NCBI RefSeq assembly: GCF_000689395.1
Contig: NZ_HG966617.1
Span: 1,239,274-1,303,273, forward strand
From: Candidatus Phaeomarinobacter ectocarpi
GTDB taxonomy: Bacteria; Pseudomonadota; Alphaproteobacteria; CGMCC-115125
Direction of reading: 5' to 3'
DNA: 64,000 bases
Every line of letters starts with the position of its first letter. Position 1 is the stretch's first letter. Below the pieces are notes generated by a model. It saw only the letters and a list, made by a program, of their open reading frames with translations, was not told the origin of the DNA and made no database searches. Position numbers and translations under genes: made by a program. Shown here one piece after another: positions 48,526 to 57,621 of the stretch.

Positions 48526-49458
48526 ATGAATGTGAACCCGCAACTAGGTCACGAGTTTGATACACGGCAGCCAATGCCGGAACCAACTTTTTCCTATGCC
48601 TCGCCGGATGATCCGCGCCTCAAGCAGATCATCATCAAGTTGATCGAGCGCCTGACCGGCCAACCGCGTCTCAAACGCATGTATCTCGACAATCGAGCGA
48701 ATCCGGTTGAGGGCGAGACCTTTTTTGCGGCGGCTATTCGCTACCTGAAACTGCGGGTGGATTTCGATATGGCCCGCTTGCACGAGGTGCCCAAAGACGG
48801 CCCTTTGGTCGTCGTTGCCAATCATCCCTTCGGCGTTATTGATGGACTTGTGGTCAGCCATCTTGCATCGATGGTGCGCGGCGAATTCAAGATTCTGACC
48901 AACGCAGTTCTGAATCAAGCACCGGAAATTGAGGGCTATTTGTTGCCGGTTGATTTCGATGAAACACCTGAAGCCCTGGCAACGAACATCCGTACCCGGA
49001 AAATATCCCGTGATCTGCTAAAGGCCGGAGGCACGATTATCGTATTTCCCGGCGGCACCGTTTCAACGTCCCCGCGACCATTCGGCCGCGCAGTTGATCC
49101 CGTATGGCAGCCCTTTACAGCTCAACTCGTGCAGCGGTCGAAGGCCACCGTCGTACCAGTCTTTTTTGAAGGTCAGAACGGCAGGCTGTTTCAGGTTGCC
49201 AGCCACTTCAGTCGCACACTGCGGCTGTCTCTCCTCTTTCGCGAAGTTCGGGAGAGCATTGGCAGCCGTGTGCCGGTTCGTATCGGTCGGCCTATCCGAT
49301 ATGCTGAGCTTGCGCATCTGACGGATCGTCACGAGTTTGCCGAAGAGTTGCGCCAACGCACATATGCCCTTGGATCAGCGCCCATGCCCCAAGGGACGTA
49401 CAGCGGCCTGACCATCGGGGAAAAGCTTAAGGCCAAACGATTGGCCCGTCAGCGCTAA
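48526..49458 (+). CDS. Lysophospholipid acyltransferase family protein
   Basis: This 310-residue protein has a PlsC-type acyltransferase domain. The catalytic block is [10 protein letters not shown] with His100 and Asp106 (H-x5-D, as in hemolysin-like and ornithine-lipid acyltransferases rather than the H-x4-D of PlsC). An FPGG block ([12 protein letters not shown]) follows. Acyl donor and acceptor cannot be read from sequence. The start [11 protein letters not shown] is chosen; an upstream in-frame GTG at 48430 is unsupported. It converges on queF with a 4-base overlap. Confidence 0.85.
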   Translation: MNVNPQLGHEFDTRQPMPEPTFSYASPDDPRLKQIIIKLIERLTGQPRLKRMYLDNRANPVEGETFFAAAIRYLKLRVDFDMARLHEVPKDGPLVVVANHPFGVIDGLVVSHLASMVRGEFKILTNAVLNQAPEIEGYLLPVDFDETPEALATNIRTRKISRDLLKAGGTIIVFPGGTVSTSPRPFGRAVDPVWQPFTAQLVQRSKATVVPVFFEGQNGRLFQVASHFSRTLRLSLLFREVRESIGSRVPVRIGRPIRYAELAHLTDRHEFAEELRQRTYALGSAPMPQGTYSGLTIGEKLKAKRLARQR

Positions 49459-49913
49459 CCGCGCCCACGATAGGCAGGCACACCCTGATCCGGCAGCCAG
49501 ACGCCCTGCGGCACATCACCTGTTTGCCAGAAAACATCAATCGGGATGCCGCCGCGTGGATACCAATATCCACCGATCCGCAACCATTTAGGCTTCAGCA
49601 AATCGGCCAAACGCTTGGCAATGGCAATAGTGCAGTCTTCGTGAAATGCACCATGATTTCGAAAACTGCCTAGATACAGTTTCAGCGACTTGCTCTCGAC
49701 CAGCCATTCGCCAGGCACATAGTCGATGACGATGTGCGCAAAATCCGGTTGGCCGGTGACGGGGCAAAGGGAAGTGAACTCGGGTGCTGTAAACCGGGCC
49801 ACATAGTCCGTACCTGGATGGGGGTTGGCCACGCGTTCGAGGTCTGCCTCCTCTGGAGATGCAGGAAGGGCGGTTTGTTGGCCAAGCTGCGTAGCGCCGG
49901 GTACATCACTCAT
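49455..49913 (-). CDS. queF: NADPH-dependent 7-cyano-7-deazaguanine reductase (unimodular)
   Basis: This enzyme reduces preQ0 to preQ1, the last step before insertion into tRNA. The 152-residue protein has the catalytic Cys50 in [12 protein letters not shown], Asp57, and the QueF motif ESKSLKLY at 73-80. It overlaps queD by 4 bases and ends the minus-strand operon queC-queE-queD-queF. Confidence 0.97.
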   Translation of the reverse strand: MSDVPGATQLGQQTALPASPEEADLERVANPHPGTDYVARFTAPEFTSLCPVTGQPDFAHIVIDYVPGEWLVESKSLKLYLGSFRNHGAFHEDCTIAIAKRLADLLKPKWLRIGGYWYPRGGIPIDVFWQTGDVPQGVWLPDQGVPAYRGRG

Positions 49914-50290
49914 GATTTCTGTTTCCCGTGTCGTGAGCCTTCATAGATGCAGGCTTCCCCACAACTGTCGCGGTGTATCTCGATGCGCGCCAGCTCAGGT
50001 AGCGGTGCTGCCAGGCGCGTCCAGAGCCAAAGCGTGATGTTTTCCAGTGTCGGCGCCTCAAGCCCCTCGATCTCATTGAGAAACCGATGGTCCAGTTCTT
50101 CTTGTGCCTGGCCCAGGATATTTTCAACTTCGCCAAAATCTCGGATCAGGCCGGTGTCTTCGGCGGGCATGCCATCCAGAGCAACAATCACGCGGAACGA
50201 GTGACCATGCAGACGCCGGTTGGGGTGTCCCTCTTCTGCATGCGGCAGAAAGTGAGCCGCGTCGAAGGTGAATTGTTTTGTAATGCGCAT
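49910..50290 (-). CDS. queD: QueD-like 6-pyruvoyl-tetrahydropterin synthase family protein lacking the catalytic cysteine
   Basis: QueD makes 6-carboxy-tetrahydropterin in preQ0 synthesis. The 126-residue protein has the zinc histidines His13, His28 and His30 (FDAAH and LHGHS). Where E. coli QueD has Cys27 four residues before the HGH motif, this protein has Asn24. The C-terminal segment [12 protein letters not shown] is QueD-like. Position between queE and queF and the fold strongly suggest the QueD step, but the mechanism must tolerate or replace the missing nucleophile. The start MRITKQFTF fits the family. Confidence 0.9.
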   Translation of the reverse strand: MRITKQFTFDAAHFLPHAEEGHPNRRLHGHSFRVIVALDGMPAEDTGLIRDFGEVENILGQAQEELDHRFLNEIEGLEAPTLENITLWLWTRLAAPLPELARIEIHRDSCGEACIYEGSRHGKQKS

Positions 50291-50307
50291 GGCGGAGAAA
50301 TCAGGCC

Positions 50308-50976
50308 TTACGGAATGCCGATGTATTTGTGTGACTGCAGGGACAAACGCCATTTGGGGTGTGAAAGGCAATAGGAAACCGCAAGTTGCGTGTTTTTATC
50401 GCGGGCGGGGCTATCCATCGGTTGCAGATAAAAGTGCTGAAAATCATGAGTTTCAAAGCGTTCCGGCTGAGCTTCCGCCTCAGATTGGGGGTAGACCAGT
50501 TTGAGTTCCTGGCCGGAGGTAAGAACCAGAGGCGCATTGGCCTTAGGGCTGACGCAAATCCAGTCGATGCCGCCGGTCTTGCCTTCAGGTGCTTCTAGTG
50601 TGCCATTCGTTTCAACAGCGATTTCAAATCCAGCTGTGTGAAGGGCGTCGATCAGCGGACCATCAAGCTGTAGCAACGGCTCGCCACCCGTACATACCAC
50701 CAAGCGCCCCGCAGGGCCGCCCTGCCATTTGGACGTGACGGCGGCTGCTAGATCATCTGGTGTTGAAAACTTGCCACCGCCGTCGCCATCCGTGCCGACA
50801 AATTCCGTGTCGCAGAAGGTGCAGACGGCATCGGCCCGGTCTTCTTCGCGGCCTGTCCACAGATTGCAGCCAGCGAACCGCAAGAAGACAGCCGCACGCC
50901 CAGCCTGGCCGCCTTCGCCTTGGAGGGTCGGGAACATCTCTTTGACGGAGTAGGTCACAGGATATGTGCCTTCCAT
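50308..50976 (-). CDS. queE: 7-carboxy-7-deazaguanine synthase (radical SAM)
   Basis: This enzyme rearranges 6-carboxy-tetrahydropterin to 7-carboxy-7-deazaguanine. The 222-residue protein has the unusual C-x14-C-x2-C cluster motif typical of proteobacterial QueE, with Cys37, Cys52 and Cys55, plus the SAM-binding TGGEPLLQ. The start [15 protein letters not shown] is fixed by homology. Its 5' end overlaps the queC 3' end by 22 bases. Confidence 0.95.
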   Translation of the reverse strand: MEGTYPVTYSVKEMFPTLQGEGGQAGRAAVFLRFAGCNLWTGREEDRADAVCTFCDTEFVGTDGDGGGKFSTPDDLAAAVTSKWQGGPAGRLVVCTGGEPLLQLDGPLIDALHTAGFEIAVETNGTLEAPEGKTGGIDWICVSPKANAPLVLTSGQELKLVYPQSEAEAQPERFETHDFQHFYLQPMDSPARDKNTQLAVSYCLSHPKWRLSLQSHKYIGIP

Positions 50977-51680
50977 GTATCCCAGCCCGCGGCGCGCAAC
51001 TCGCACGCCGGGCAGGTGCCGCAACCCTTGCCCCACGGATGGGACGTTTGACGGTCGCCCAGATAGCAGGTGTGGGTGTCGTCGCGGATGATGTGCGTCA
51101 GCGTATCGCCGCCCAGTGCGTGCGCCATCGCCCACGTCTGCGCCTTGTCGATCCACATCAAGGGCGTCTCGATCACGAAGGCGCGGTCCATGCCCAGATT
51201 GAGAGACGCCTGAAGCGACTTGAGGGTCGTGTCGCGGCAGTCCGGATAGCCGGAATAGTCCGTTTCGCACATGCCGCCCACCAGCACCGTCAAACCGCGC
51301 CTGAAGGCGATGGCAGCGGCATAGGTGAAGAATAGGAGATTGCGGCCGGGCACGAAGGTCGACGGCAGGCCTTCTTCCGTGAAAGCGATTTCCGCGTCAC
51401 GGGTAAGCGATGTTTCCGAGATGCGGCCCAAATCCGTGAGGTCCAGCATGTGGTCGTCGCCGAGCTTGGCCGCCCAGTCCGGGTAGGCGGCGCGGATCTT
51501 GTCGAGAACCACTTCGCGCTGTTCAAGCTCGATGACGTGACGCTGCCCATAGTCAAAGCCGATGGTTTCTACCTGAGCATAGCGGTCCAGCGCCCAGGCG
51601 AGCGTTGTTGTGGAGTCCTGGCCGCCGGAAAAGAGGACAAGCGCGCCGGTTTTGCCGAGTGAGGATGAAGCATTGGTCAT
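50955..51680 (-). CDS. queC: 7-cyano-7-deazaguanine synthase
   Basis: This ATP-dependent enzyme converts 7-carboxy-7-deazaguanine to preQ0. The 241-residue protein has the PP-loop SGGQDS at 18-23 and a C-terminal zinc site of four cysteines (in [11 protein letters not shown], then [13 protein letters not shown]). It is the first gene of the minus-strand que operon. The start MTNASSSLG is chosen; an ATG seven codons earlier (51701) is possible. Confidence 0.95.
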   Translation of the reverse strand: MTNASSSLGKTGALVLFSGGQDSTTTLAWALDRYAQVETIGFDYGQRHVIELEQREVVLDKIRAAYPDWAAKLGDDHMLDLTDLGRISETSLTRDAEIAFTEEGLPSTFVPGRNLLFFTYAAAIAFRRGLTVLVGGMCETDYSGYPDCRDTTLKSLQASLNLGMDRAFVIETPLMWIDKAQTWAMAHALGGDTLTHIIRDDTHTCYLGDRQTSHPWGKGCGTCPACELRAAGWDTWKAHIL

Positions 51681-51758
51681 GGGCAGTTTGAAGCGCGGCA
51701 AGGCGTGGCCGTCAAGGTCTTGTGAACAAGGCCGATATGCCTCGGGCCGGTTGGATGC

Positions 51759-53366
51759 CTAGATAGGTATGTTGATCCACAGATAACCGCCATAGGCATC
51801 AAAGCCCGCGACACCCAGACCTTCATATTTGCCCGAAATGGCGAAGTTGATGCCACTTTCGGTTTTGAGGATCGTCCCCGCTTCGACAACCGCACGCAGC
51901 TCGTCATCGCCATAGCGGACGCCGCCAAGCGTCACGCTGTCCGCCGGGTTGAAATCCCAAATCGCCGCCACGGCAACCCGTGGCTCGAGCGTGGCACCAT
52001 TGCCAATGTCAAAAATCCGCGCGATTTCAGGACCGGCCCTCAGTCGGCCGATGCTGACAGTCTGGGCTGCGATCTGTGCGCCGGAGGACACGGTGTAGGC
52101 ATCGAGCTTTTCCCGGATGTACTCAACTGAGACTTCCGGTGTGATGCGATAAGACCCTGCGTGGAAATTGCCGGACAGTTGACCTGTGACCAGCCACCGT
52201 TCCGTCGAGACATTGCCGGTGACGCCGGCGGCGTTGACGTCCGTGTCTGACAGCCCCCAGGCCGCGCGAACGTCTACGAACAGTTCCGGCGTCAGGCGCG
52301 CGGACAGATATGGACCGGCCATCCAGCCGATACCTTCTACGCGTGTGTTGGCACTGTTGATGTCATCCACCATCCAGTCGACCTGTCCCATCAACCCGGC
52401 GATGATCCATGGTGTGAGATGAATGTCCGCGCCAGCATATACTACCGCAAAATGGCCGTCCCGGTCGCCACGGTCCGTGAAGCGGGTGTAGTGCCCCTCC
52501 GTCCAGACATCGACGCAGCTCAGGCGCGATGCGCCAGCGTCATCCGCACCACAGCCTTCCGTCACGTCATCAGACCGGTAGGAATACGCTCGGAGCGTCG
52601 CGTCACGCGCGGACATGCCCGCAAGCGAAGACCCATCATTCGTGGAGGCAACCTGGAACGGCTGCTGCGTGTTGATGGGTGACGGAGGCGTTGCCCGGCT
52701 TTGCTGCCCATTGGCCGCGCGGGTCAGCGTGTCCGCAGTTTGCGACGTGTCCGCGTCATCCCCCCACAGGGCTTGCAGCCGTTTGCGGATATAGCGGGGG
52801 CGATCCGGACGTTCCTCCAGAATTCGCCGCGCGCGCTCTATGGCAAATGTCTTCGTCGCCGCGGCCGCCACGCTTGCCGGTTGCGTAGGTACTGATGACG
52901 CAGCGCCCGGTGTGCAGGAGGCCAAGATACGCAAAGTGCCTTCTGCCGAAGAAAAGGGGAGTGTGGTGAAAACAAGTGGAACGTTGGTCCCGTCCCCGGG
53001 GGGATCATACGAGACATTGCGTGTGAAAAAGACACCCAACGCCAGACCCCCGCCACCAAATGTGAGCGTCTCGGAGAATATTGTCGCCCCGTCGATATCG
53101 ATGGTGCCTGTTACGGTTCCGTTGGCACCGGAACTGTATACGACAGTGAAAGAGATCACGTCGCCGTCGTTGAGCGTGGTGATCGTATTGTTTTCTGAAA
53201 TGATGGCTGAATTGGACGCTCGGACGAAAACGTGGCCGTCGAGGGCCGCGCAGTCTGCAAAAGTGGTGTTTGCATAGGCAGGTGGGGCGGTCACAAGCAC
53301 CAGAAAACCAGCCACAGCACTTGCTGCGGCTGCCCATACGCGCAGCACAGTCGTCAAAAACGTCAC
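51759..53366 (-). CDS. Autotransporter-like outer-membrane protein with a very short N-terminal domain
   Basis: This 535-residue secreted protein has a GTG start, a signal peptide (cleavage near AYA-N, about residue 33), a small beta-rich domain (about 34-155), a linker with an arginine-rich helix (about 165-200), and a C-terminal autotransporter-type barrel (about 265-535). The barrel ends WINIPI rather than in a canonical terminal Phe. The small domain contains no known catalytic motif. I cannot assign a role beyond outer-membrane location. Confidence 0.75.
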   Translation of the reverse strand: MTFLTTVLRVWAAAASAVAGFLVLVTAPPAYANTTFADCAALDGHVFVRASNSAIISENNTITTLNDGDVISFTVVYSSGANGTVTGTIDIDGATIFSETLTFGGGGLALGVFFTRNVSYDPPGDGTNVPLVFTTLPFSSAEGTLRILASCTPGAASSVPTQPASVAAAATKTFAIERARRILEERPDRPRYIRKRLQALWGDDADTSQTADTLTRAANGQQSRATPPSPINTQQPFQVASTNDGSSLAGMSARDATLRAYSYRSDDVTEGCGADDAGASRLSCVDVWTEGHYTRFTDRGDRDGHFAVVYAGADIHLTPWIIAGLMGQVDWMVDDINSANTRVEGIGWMAGPYLSARLTPELFVDVRAAWGLSDTDVNAAGVTGNVSTERWLVTGQLSGNFHAGSYRITPEVSVEYIREKLDAYTVSSGAQIAAQTVSIGRLRAGPEIARIFDIGNGATLEPRVAVAAIWDFNPADSVTLGGVRYGDDELRAVVEAGTILKTESGINFAISGKYEGLGVAGFDAYGGYLWINIPI

Positions 53367-53506
53367 GCACAGCCCCCCGGCCCCTTCCCCAAGTTCTGCG
53401 GGGCCACGTCAGTCCCTATTGGAGCGCGACAGAGCGGCGGCGTCTCGGATGAGATTTACTTTTGGTTAACGCTGTTTGGGGCGGGCCTGCTTGAGATGCT
53501 TCAGCT

Positions 53507-54160
53507 TTAGATCTCGGCTGCCTGGCCCGATTCCATTGGCCAGCGTGTTGCTTCCAGACAGGGTTGAATGCCGCAAGCTTGCATCCACCGCTGCTGCCCC
53601 GGCATTTGCGACAGCATGGCTTTGCCTTCCGGCGTGAGCGAGACGGCAACCATGGTGCAATACATGAAGATGTCTGCCAGCGAGAAACTGCCCCCGGCGA
53701 GGTAGGGGGCCTCCCGCAGTCGGTCTTCCACCACCTGCAGGTAATACTGAATGGCGGGCAGAGCATCGCGGATCAGGTCTTCGCGCGGTTCGCGCCCCAT
53801 CATCGGCACGACGATGCGCGGGAGAACCAGACGTTCCTCGGTCAGCGGAAACACATAATGGTCCGTCACCGCCATCCATTGCCGCATGCGGGCACGCTCC
53901 AGTGGATCGGACGGCTGCAACCGACCCTCATTGTAGACGTCATCGATGTACGGGCAGATCGCAGCGCTCTCATACATCGCGATCGTCTGCCCGTTGTCAG
54001 TGATTTCGACGGCGGGCGTCTTCATGAACGGGTGGCGTGCGCGGTGCTCAGGGGCCTTTGAGTCCGTGGGAATGGTCTCGTAGGCAAGTCCGGCTTCTTC
54101 GGCAACGGTCGCGACAATGCGGCCATAGGTCGAAATCTGGGCGACGTAGATCTTCAGCAT
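53507..54160 (-). CDS. Glutathione S-transferase family protein
   Basis: This 217-residue GST has a thioredoxin-like N-terminal domain (about 1-78, cis-proline region MKTPAVEITDNG, then MYESAAICPYIDD) and a helical C-terminal domain. It starts immediately at the end of the gamma-carbonic-anhydrase-like gene (1-base overlap), so the pair is coupled. Substrate unknown. Confidence 0.87.
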   Translation of the reverse strand: MLKIYVAQISTYGRIVATVAEEAGLAYETIPTDSKAPEHRARHPFMKTPAVEITDNGQTIAMYESAAICPYIDDVYNEGRLQPSDPLERARMRQWMAVTDHYVFPLTEERLVLPRIVVPMMGREPREDLIRDALPAIQYYLQVVEDRLREAPYLAGGSFSLADIFMYCTMVAVSLTPEGKAMLSQMPGQQRWMQACGIQPCLEATRWPMESGQAAEI

Positions 54161-54729
54161 CAGTCTGCTGCCACGGCGGGTCCGATGGGGGCGGTACTTG
54201 CAACGAGCCTTATATCGTCGTCGCTCATGCGGTCGATGCCTTGGGCGTAGTTCAACGCATTTTGGTGGTAGAAACGCGCATTGAACAGATTGGCCTCACC
54301 ATTGTCGCGGGTGCCCACTTGTTTGGCCGGGACACCGGCAATGATCGAGTTGTCCGGAAACTCCTGGCCTTCGCGCACAATGGTGTGCCCGGCGACGATG
54401 GAGTTGGCACCGATTTTTGCTCCGTCCATGATCGTGGCATTAATGCCGATAAGACATCTGTCGCCGATCTCGCAGCCATGCAGTGTCGCATGATGCGTAA
54501 TGGAGCAGTCCTCGCCTACAATGGTCGGCGTCCCATTGCCCACATGCACCATGACAAAATCCTGGATGTTGGTGCGGGCACCGATCCGGATTTCAAACAT
54601 CTCCGCCCGCATCACAACCTGCGGCCAGATGCTGGCACCGGAGCCTATGTGGACTTTGCCGTAAAGGGTGACGGTGTCGTGGATATAGGCTGGATCATCA
54701 AGTGTGACGCTGGAACCAATATGTGGCAT
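54160..54729 (-). CDS. Gamma-carbonic-anhydrase-like hexapeptide-repeat protein
   Basis: This 189-residue left-handed beta-helix protein belongs to the gamma-carbonic anhydrase/PaaY/YrdA group. It shows QDFVMVHVGNG and SITHHATLHGCEIGD, whose histidines match the metal ligands of the family. Whether it hydrates CO2, acts as a thioesterase or as a transferase is unknown. It overlaps the downstream GST by one base. Confidence 0.88.
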   Translation of the reverse strand: MPHIGSSVTLDDPAYIHDTVTLYGKVHIGSGASIWPQVVMRAEMFEIRIGARTNIQDFVMVHVGNGTPTIVGEDCSITHHATLHGCEIGDRCLIGINATIMDGAKIGANSIVAGHTIVREGQEFPDNSIIAGVPAKQVGTRDNGEANLFNARFYHQNALNYAQGIDRMSDDDIRLVASTAPIGPAVAAD

Positions 54730-54744
54730 GCGGACTATCTCTGT

Positions 54745-55125
54745 TCAGGTTGTTTGAGGACTGAGCTGTCGGGCAGCCCAGATCGCCAGAGTGGCGGGAA
54801 CGATGACGCCAGCAAAGTCTGATGCCGTAATGATGTCAAACGGCAGGCCACGGTTGATGAAGATGCCGAAATGATAGAGTGCGTGAAACGCGAACCACAA
54901 GCCACCTGCCAATGCCAGTCTCTGGTCATGGCGCAGGGCACCCCACAGAAGGATCAATCCCCCGGCCAGGTAGGCAAGAGATACATCGCGCATGAAATGC
55001 AAGGAGAACGGCCCCATCATCGCAACGCCGGGCGTATTGTCATAAAACATCTGCGGCAGGAACCAGATATAGCCTGAGATGATGATGGCGTATCCGGCAA
55101 GGATAAATAGGAGAGTACGGGCCAT
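54745..55125 (-). CDS. Small four-helix membrane protein of unknown function
   Basis: This 126-residue integral membrane protein has about four transmembrane helices (roughly 4-24, 45-63, 70-90 and 100-118). I recognise no named family or catalytic motif. It lies between the TetR regulator gene and the carbonic-anhydrase-like gene on the same strand, and may be part of that transcription unit. Confidence 0.8.
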   Translation of the reverse strand: MARTLLFILAGYAIIISGYIWFLPQMFYDNTPGVAMMGPFSLHFMRDVSLAYLAGGLILLWGALRHDQRLALAGGLWFAFHALYHFGIFINRGLPFDIITASDFAGVIVPATLAIWAARQLSPQTT

Positions 55126-55280
55126 TGTAGAGTGTCCTTCTGCTTGGGCGCGGCACTAGCTGGATCATCCAGCGGTGTTTTATGCCGCGCCGGTGCCAAT
55201 GCAGCTGAAACGGTCAGAGCCAAAGCGGCACAACCTCTCCATATGACGTCGTAGGTAAGCATGCCGTGACGGATTGAACG

Positions 55281-55883
55281 CTAGAGACCTGCAATTTTCA
55301 GCAGTTCAGCGATAAAGGCGTCATCGCTACGCGGTTCAAGCGCGCCATTGAGGTGCAGGGAAACCCCTCCATGCAGCAGCATCCAGATGCGCATCACGGC
55401 ACGGCGGTTGTCATCGCTTGAGGCGTGCTCATCGCCAAACATTGCCAGCGAGAGACCAATAAGCCGCTGCACTTGCGTGCCCAGAGCATTGCCCGCAAAC
55501 ATCGATGCATTCCGCTGTGCCATCATCACTTCATAGAGATGCGGCCGCGCAACGGCGAAATCAGCATAGGCTTTGACATAGTCCCGGGGTGTTTTGGTCT
55601 TTGCCACAGCATCAGCCAGTGCGCCGAACCCAAACGCACCGACAGCAACAAGCAGGGCGTCACGATCCTGGAAGTGATTGTAGAGAGACCGGTGGGCAAT
55701 GCCGATGTCACCTGCAACCTGCCGAAGGCTCAGCTTGGCAGAGCCGCCAGCTTCAACCCGCGTTACCGCGGCAGCAAGCGCTTCCGCCGCCACATTGCCA
55801 TGGCGATAGGTCTTGCGTTTCGCAGCTGTGTCTGCAGTCGCTGACTTGGGAGTGGATCCGGTGGGCTTGGAAGGAGCGGGCAT
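55281..55883 (-). CDS. TetR-family transcriptional regulator
   Basis: This 200-residue regulator has an N-terminal helix-turn-helix (about 50-72, SLRQVAGDIGIAHRSLYNHF) preceded by a disordered Ala/Ser/Thr/Lys-rich tail, and a C-terminal ligand domain of the TetR type. The start lies 10 bases after the thioesterase stop, so it is probably cotranscribed and may control the downstream genes. The ligand is unknown. Confidence 0.88.
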   Translation of the reverse strand: MPAPSKPTGSTPKSATADTAAKRKTYRHGNVAAEALAAAVTRVEAGGSAKLSLRQVAGDIGIAHRSLYNHFQDRDALLVAVGAFGFGALADAVAKTKTPRDYVKAYADFAVARPHLYEVMMAQRNASMFAGNALGTQVQRLIGLSLAMFGDEHASSDDNRRAVMRIWMLLHGGVSLHLNGALEPRSDDAFIAELLKIAGL

Positions 55884-55893
55884 GCCTGCCTGT

Positions 55894-56334
55894 TTAGGTC
55901 TTTTTGACGTGCCACGCGACCGTCATCTGTGCCACCTGGTCACCATCCGTATTTGTGAGGTCTACGGCGACATCGAATGCCACTTTACCGTCCGTATTCA
56001 GTTTCTCGAGAAGTTCGGTACTCGGCAGCAGGGTCCTTGAGTGGGCAGTGATCATCCCCTTGGCAACCTTGGTATAGGCGATCTCTGCCTTACCCGCGAT
56101 GGGGCGAACCTCGAGGATGACAGGCGCAAAAGCACCAGCCATGGCCGCACCCGAAGCTGCTTCGCCGAGCGTAAACAGCGCACCTGCATGTTGACTACCA
56201 ATGTGATTGATACTGGTTTCTGTCTGCGGCATCCGGGCGGTGCCTTGCCCGTCGGCAACCTCCGTGATCTCGACACCGGTATGAGTGGCGAAGGGCACGT
56301 TGAACCCGTCCTTGATGACCTGAAACATGTCCAT
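55894..56334 (-). CDS. Hot-dog-fold thioesterase-like protein
   Basis: This 146-residue protein is a hot-dog-fold thioesterase-like protein of the DUF4442/PaaI type, with INHIGSQHAGALFTLGEAASG. AAAGGAG before the ATG supports the start at 56334. The acyl-CoA substrate is unknown. It is divergent from arsR, across a region holding one of the ArsR-type operators. Confidence 0.82.
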   Translation of the reverse strand: MDMFQVIKDGFNVPFATHTGVEITEVADGQGTARMPQTETSINHIGSQHAGALFTLGEAASGAAMAGAFAPVILEVRPIAGKAEIAYTKVAKGMITAHSRTLLPSTELLEKLNTDGKVAFDVAVDLTNTDGDQVAQMTVAWHVKKT

Positions 56335-56406
56335 GGCTGACTCTCCTTTAAAACATCCAGTGGATGCATATGCGGCGTGTGCGTTGTTGGTCAAGGTCAA
56401 AAAAAC

Positions 56407-56422
56407 TTAGGCAATTTGCTAA
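56407..56422. promoter_or_regulatory. Upstream ArsR-type operator
   Basis: TTAGGCAATTTGCTAA is an imperfect palindrome closely matching the perfect palindrome 49 bases downstream. The pair brackets the probable arsR promoter, and is consistent with repression by the ArsR-family product next to it. Confidence 0.55.
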
Positions 56423-56455
56423 TTGTTCTTGCGCCGAGCCGTCAGCGCTCTTAAC

Positions 56456-56471
56456 TTAGGCATATGCCTAA
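56456..56471. promoter_or_regulatory. ArsR-type operator overlapping the arsR start codon
   Basis: TTAGGCATATGCCTAA is a perfect 16-base palindrome that contains the arsR ATG (56464-56466) at its centre. Binding would cover the start of the gene. No strong ribosome binding site lies upstream of the ATG, so translation may be leaderless or nearly so. Confidence 0.6.
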
Positions 56472-56823
56472 CCAACAGATACAGACCGATCCGTCGCTGG
56501 ATGGCGTGTTTCACGCGCTGTCTGATTCAACCCGCCGCGCTGTGCTGGCCCGTCTGAGTACCGGCCCTGCCAGTGTCAGCGAACTGGCGCAGCCTTTTGA
56601 GATGGCTCTGCCGTCCTTCATGCAGCACCTCAAGGTGCTTGAAGGTTCAGGACTGGTGAGCACACAAAAGCAGGGCAGGGTCCGGACTTGTGAAATGGAG
56701 CCGCAAGCCCTTTCAACCGCTCAAGACTGGATCGTGGAGCAAAAAGCACTTTGGGAAGGTCGATTGGACCGTCTGGAATCCTACCTGGATGGTCTGCAAG
56801 CATCTACCAACAAGGAGGACTGA
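56464..56823 (+). CDS. ArsR-family transcriptional regulator
   Basis: This 119-residue winged-helix protein has DSTRRAVLARLSTGPASVSE, then LAQPFEMALPSFMQHLKVLEGSGLV. It lacks the metal-binding ELCVCDL motif of classical ArsR, so it may not sense metals. Two matching palindromes in its upstream region indicate autorepression. It is followed 2 bases after its stop by the DUF899 gene, whose ribosome binding site AAGGAGG lies in the arsR 3' end. Confidence 0.92.
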   Translation: MPNQQIQTDPSLDGVFHALSDSTRRAVLARLSTGPASVSELAQPFEMALPSFMQHLKVLEGSGLVSTQKQGRVRTCEMEPQALSTAQDWIVEQKALWEGRLDRLESYLDGLQASTNKED

Positions 56824-56825
56824 CC

Positions 56826-57551
56826 ATGCAGCCCAATATCGTATCTCGAGACGAATGGCTCGACGCCCGGAAGGCCCTGCTGGCGAAGGAACGCGAGGTA
56901 ACACACCTGCGCGACGAGGTTGCCGCACAACGACGCGCGCTGCCATGGGTAAAAGTCGAGACACCGTACGTGTTTCAATCCACGTCGGGCCCGGTGACGC
57001 TGGCAGACCTGTTTGACGGGCGCAGCCAGCTACTCGTGCAGCACTTCATGCTGACACCTGGCAAGGATCACATCTGCCCTGGCTGTTCGTTGATGGCGGA
57101 TCACGTTCCCGGTGCAAGCATGCATTTCAAAAATGCTGACCTGAGTTTCGTTGCAATATCGCGCGCGCCCATTGAACAGATAGAAGCAGCCCGCGCGCGC
57201 ATGGGCTGGGATTTTCCATGGGTGTCCTCCGGCGGCACCAGCTTCAACTACGATTTCGGCGTATCGTTCACGCCTGAGCAGATCGCCGAGGGCAAGCCGC
57301 TCTACAATTTCGGCACCACCGGCTATCTCGACGAAGATGTGCACGGCACCAGCGTCTTCGCCAAGGACGCAGCCGGCGATGTATTCCACACCTATTCAAC
57401 CTATGCTCGTGGAGACGAAGCTTTCATCGGCGCGTTCTCGTTCCTTGATCTTGTGCCCAAGGGCCGCAACGAAGAGGGCACCATGAGCTGGGTGCGACTG
57501 CATGATGAGTATGAGGATGCGGGTCCCAAGGGCGACGACTGCTGCGGGTAG
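56826..57551 (+). CDS. DUF899-family thioredoxin-like protein
   Basis: This 241-residue protein of the DUF899 family has a thioredoxin-like fold with a CPGC motif (Cys84 and Cys87) in DHICPGCSLMADHVPG, and a C-terminal CCG. The family function is not established; a redox role is likely. It is coupled to arsR. ArsR-DUF899 gene pairs are common, often with an SRPBCC-type gene, which is absent here. Confidence 0.9.
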   Translation: MQPNIVSRDEWLDARKALLAKEREVTHLRDEVAAQRRALPWVKVETPYVFQSTSGPVTLADLFDGRSQLLVQHFMLTPGKDHICPGCSLMADHVPGASMHFKNADLSFVAISRAPIEQIEAARARMGWDFPWVSSGGTSFNYDFGVSFTPEQIAEGKPLYNFGTTGYLDEDVHGTSVFAKDAAGDVFHTYSTYARGDEAFIGAFSFLDLVPKGRNEEGTMSWVRLHDEYEDAGPKGDDCCG

Positions 57552-57621
57552 TCGTTTTTCCTCCCATGGTCTGGCCTCATCCTAAACGCGGGGGTAAAAC
57601 CCGGCGTGCAAGGAGGCCGTG

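Noticed and set aside
54037-54822. Long plus-strand reading frame (261 codons)
   Set aside because: Antisense to the GST, carbonic-anhydrase-like and membrane genes; no recognisable features.
55017-55262. 81-codon reading frame with a signal-peptide-like start just after the TetR gene
   Set aside because: It overlaps the four-helix membrane protein gene by about 100 bases in another frame and has no good ribosome binding site.
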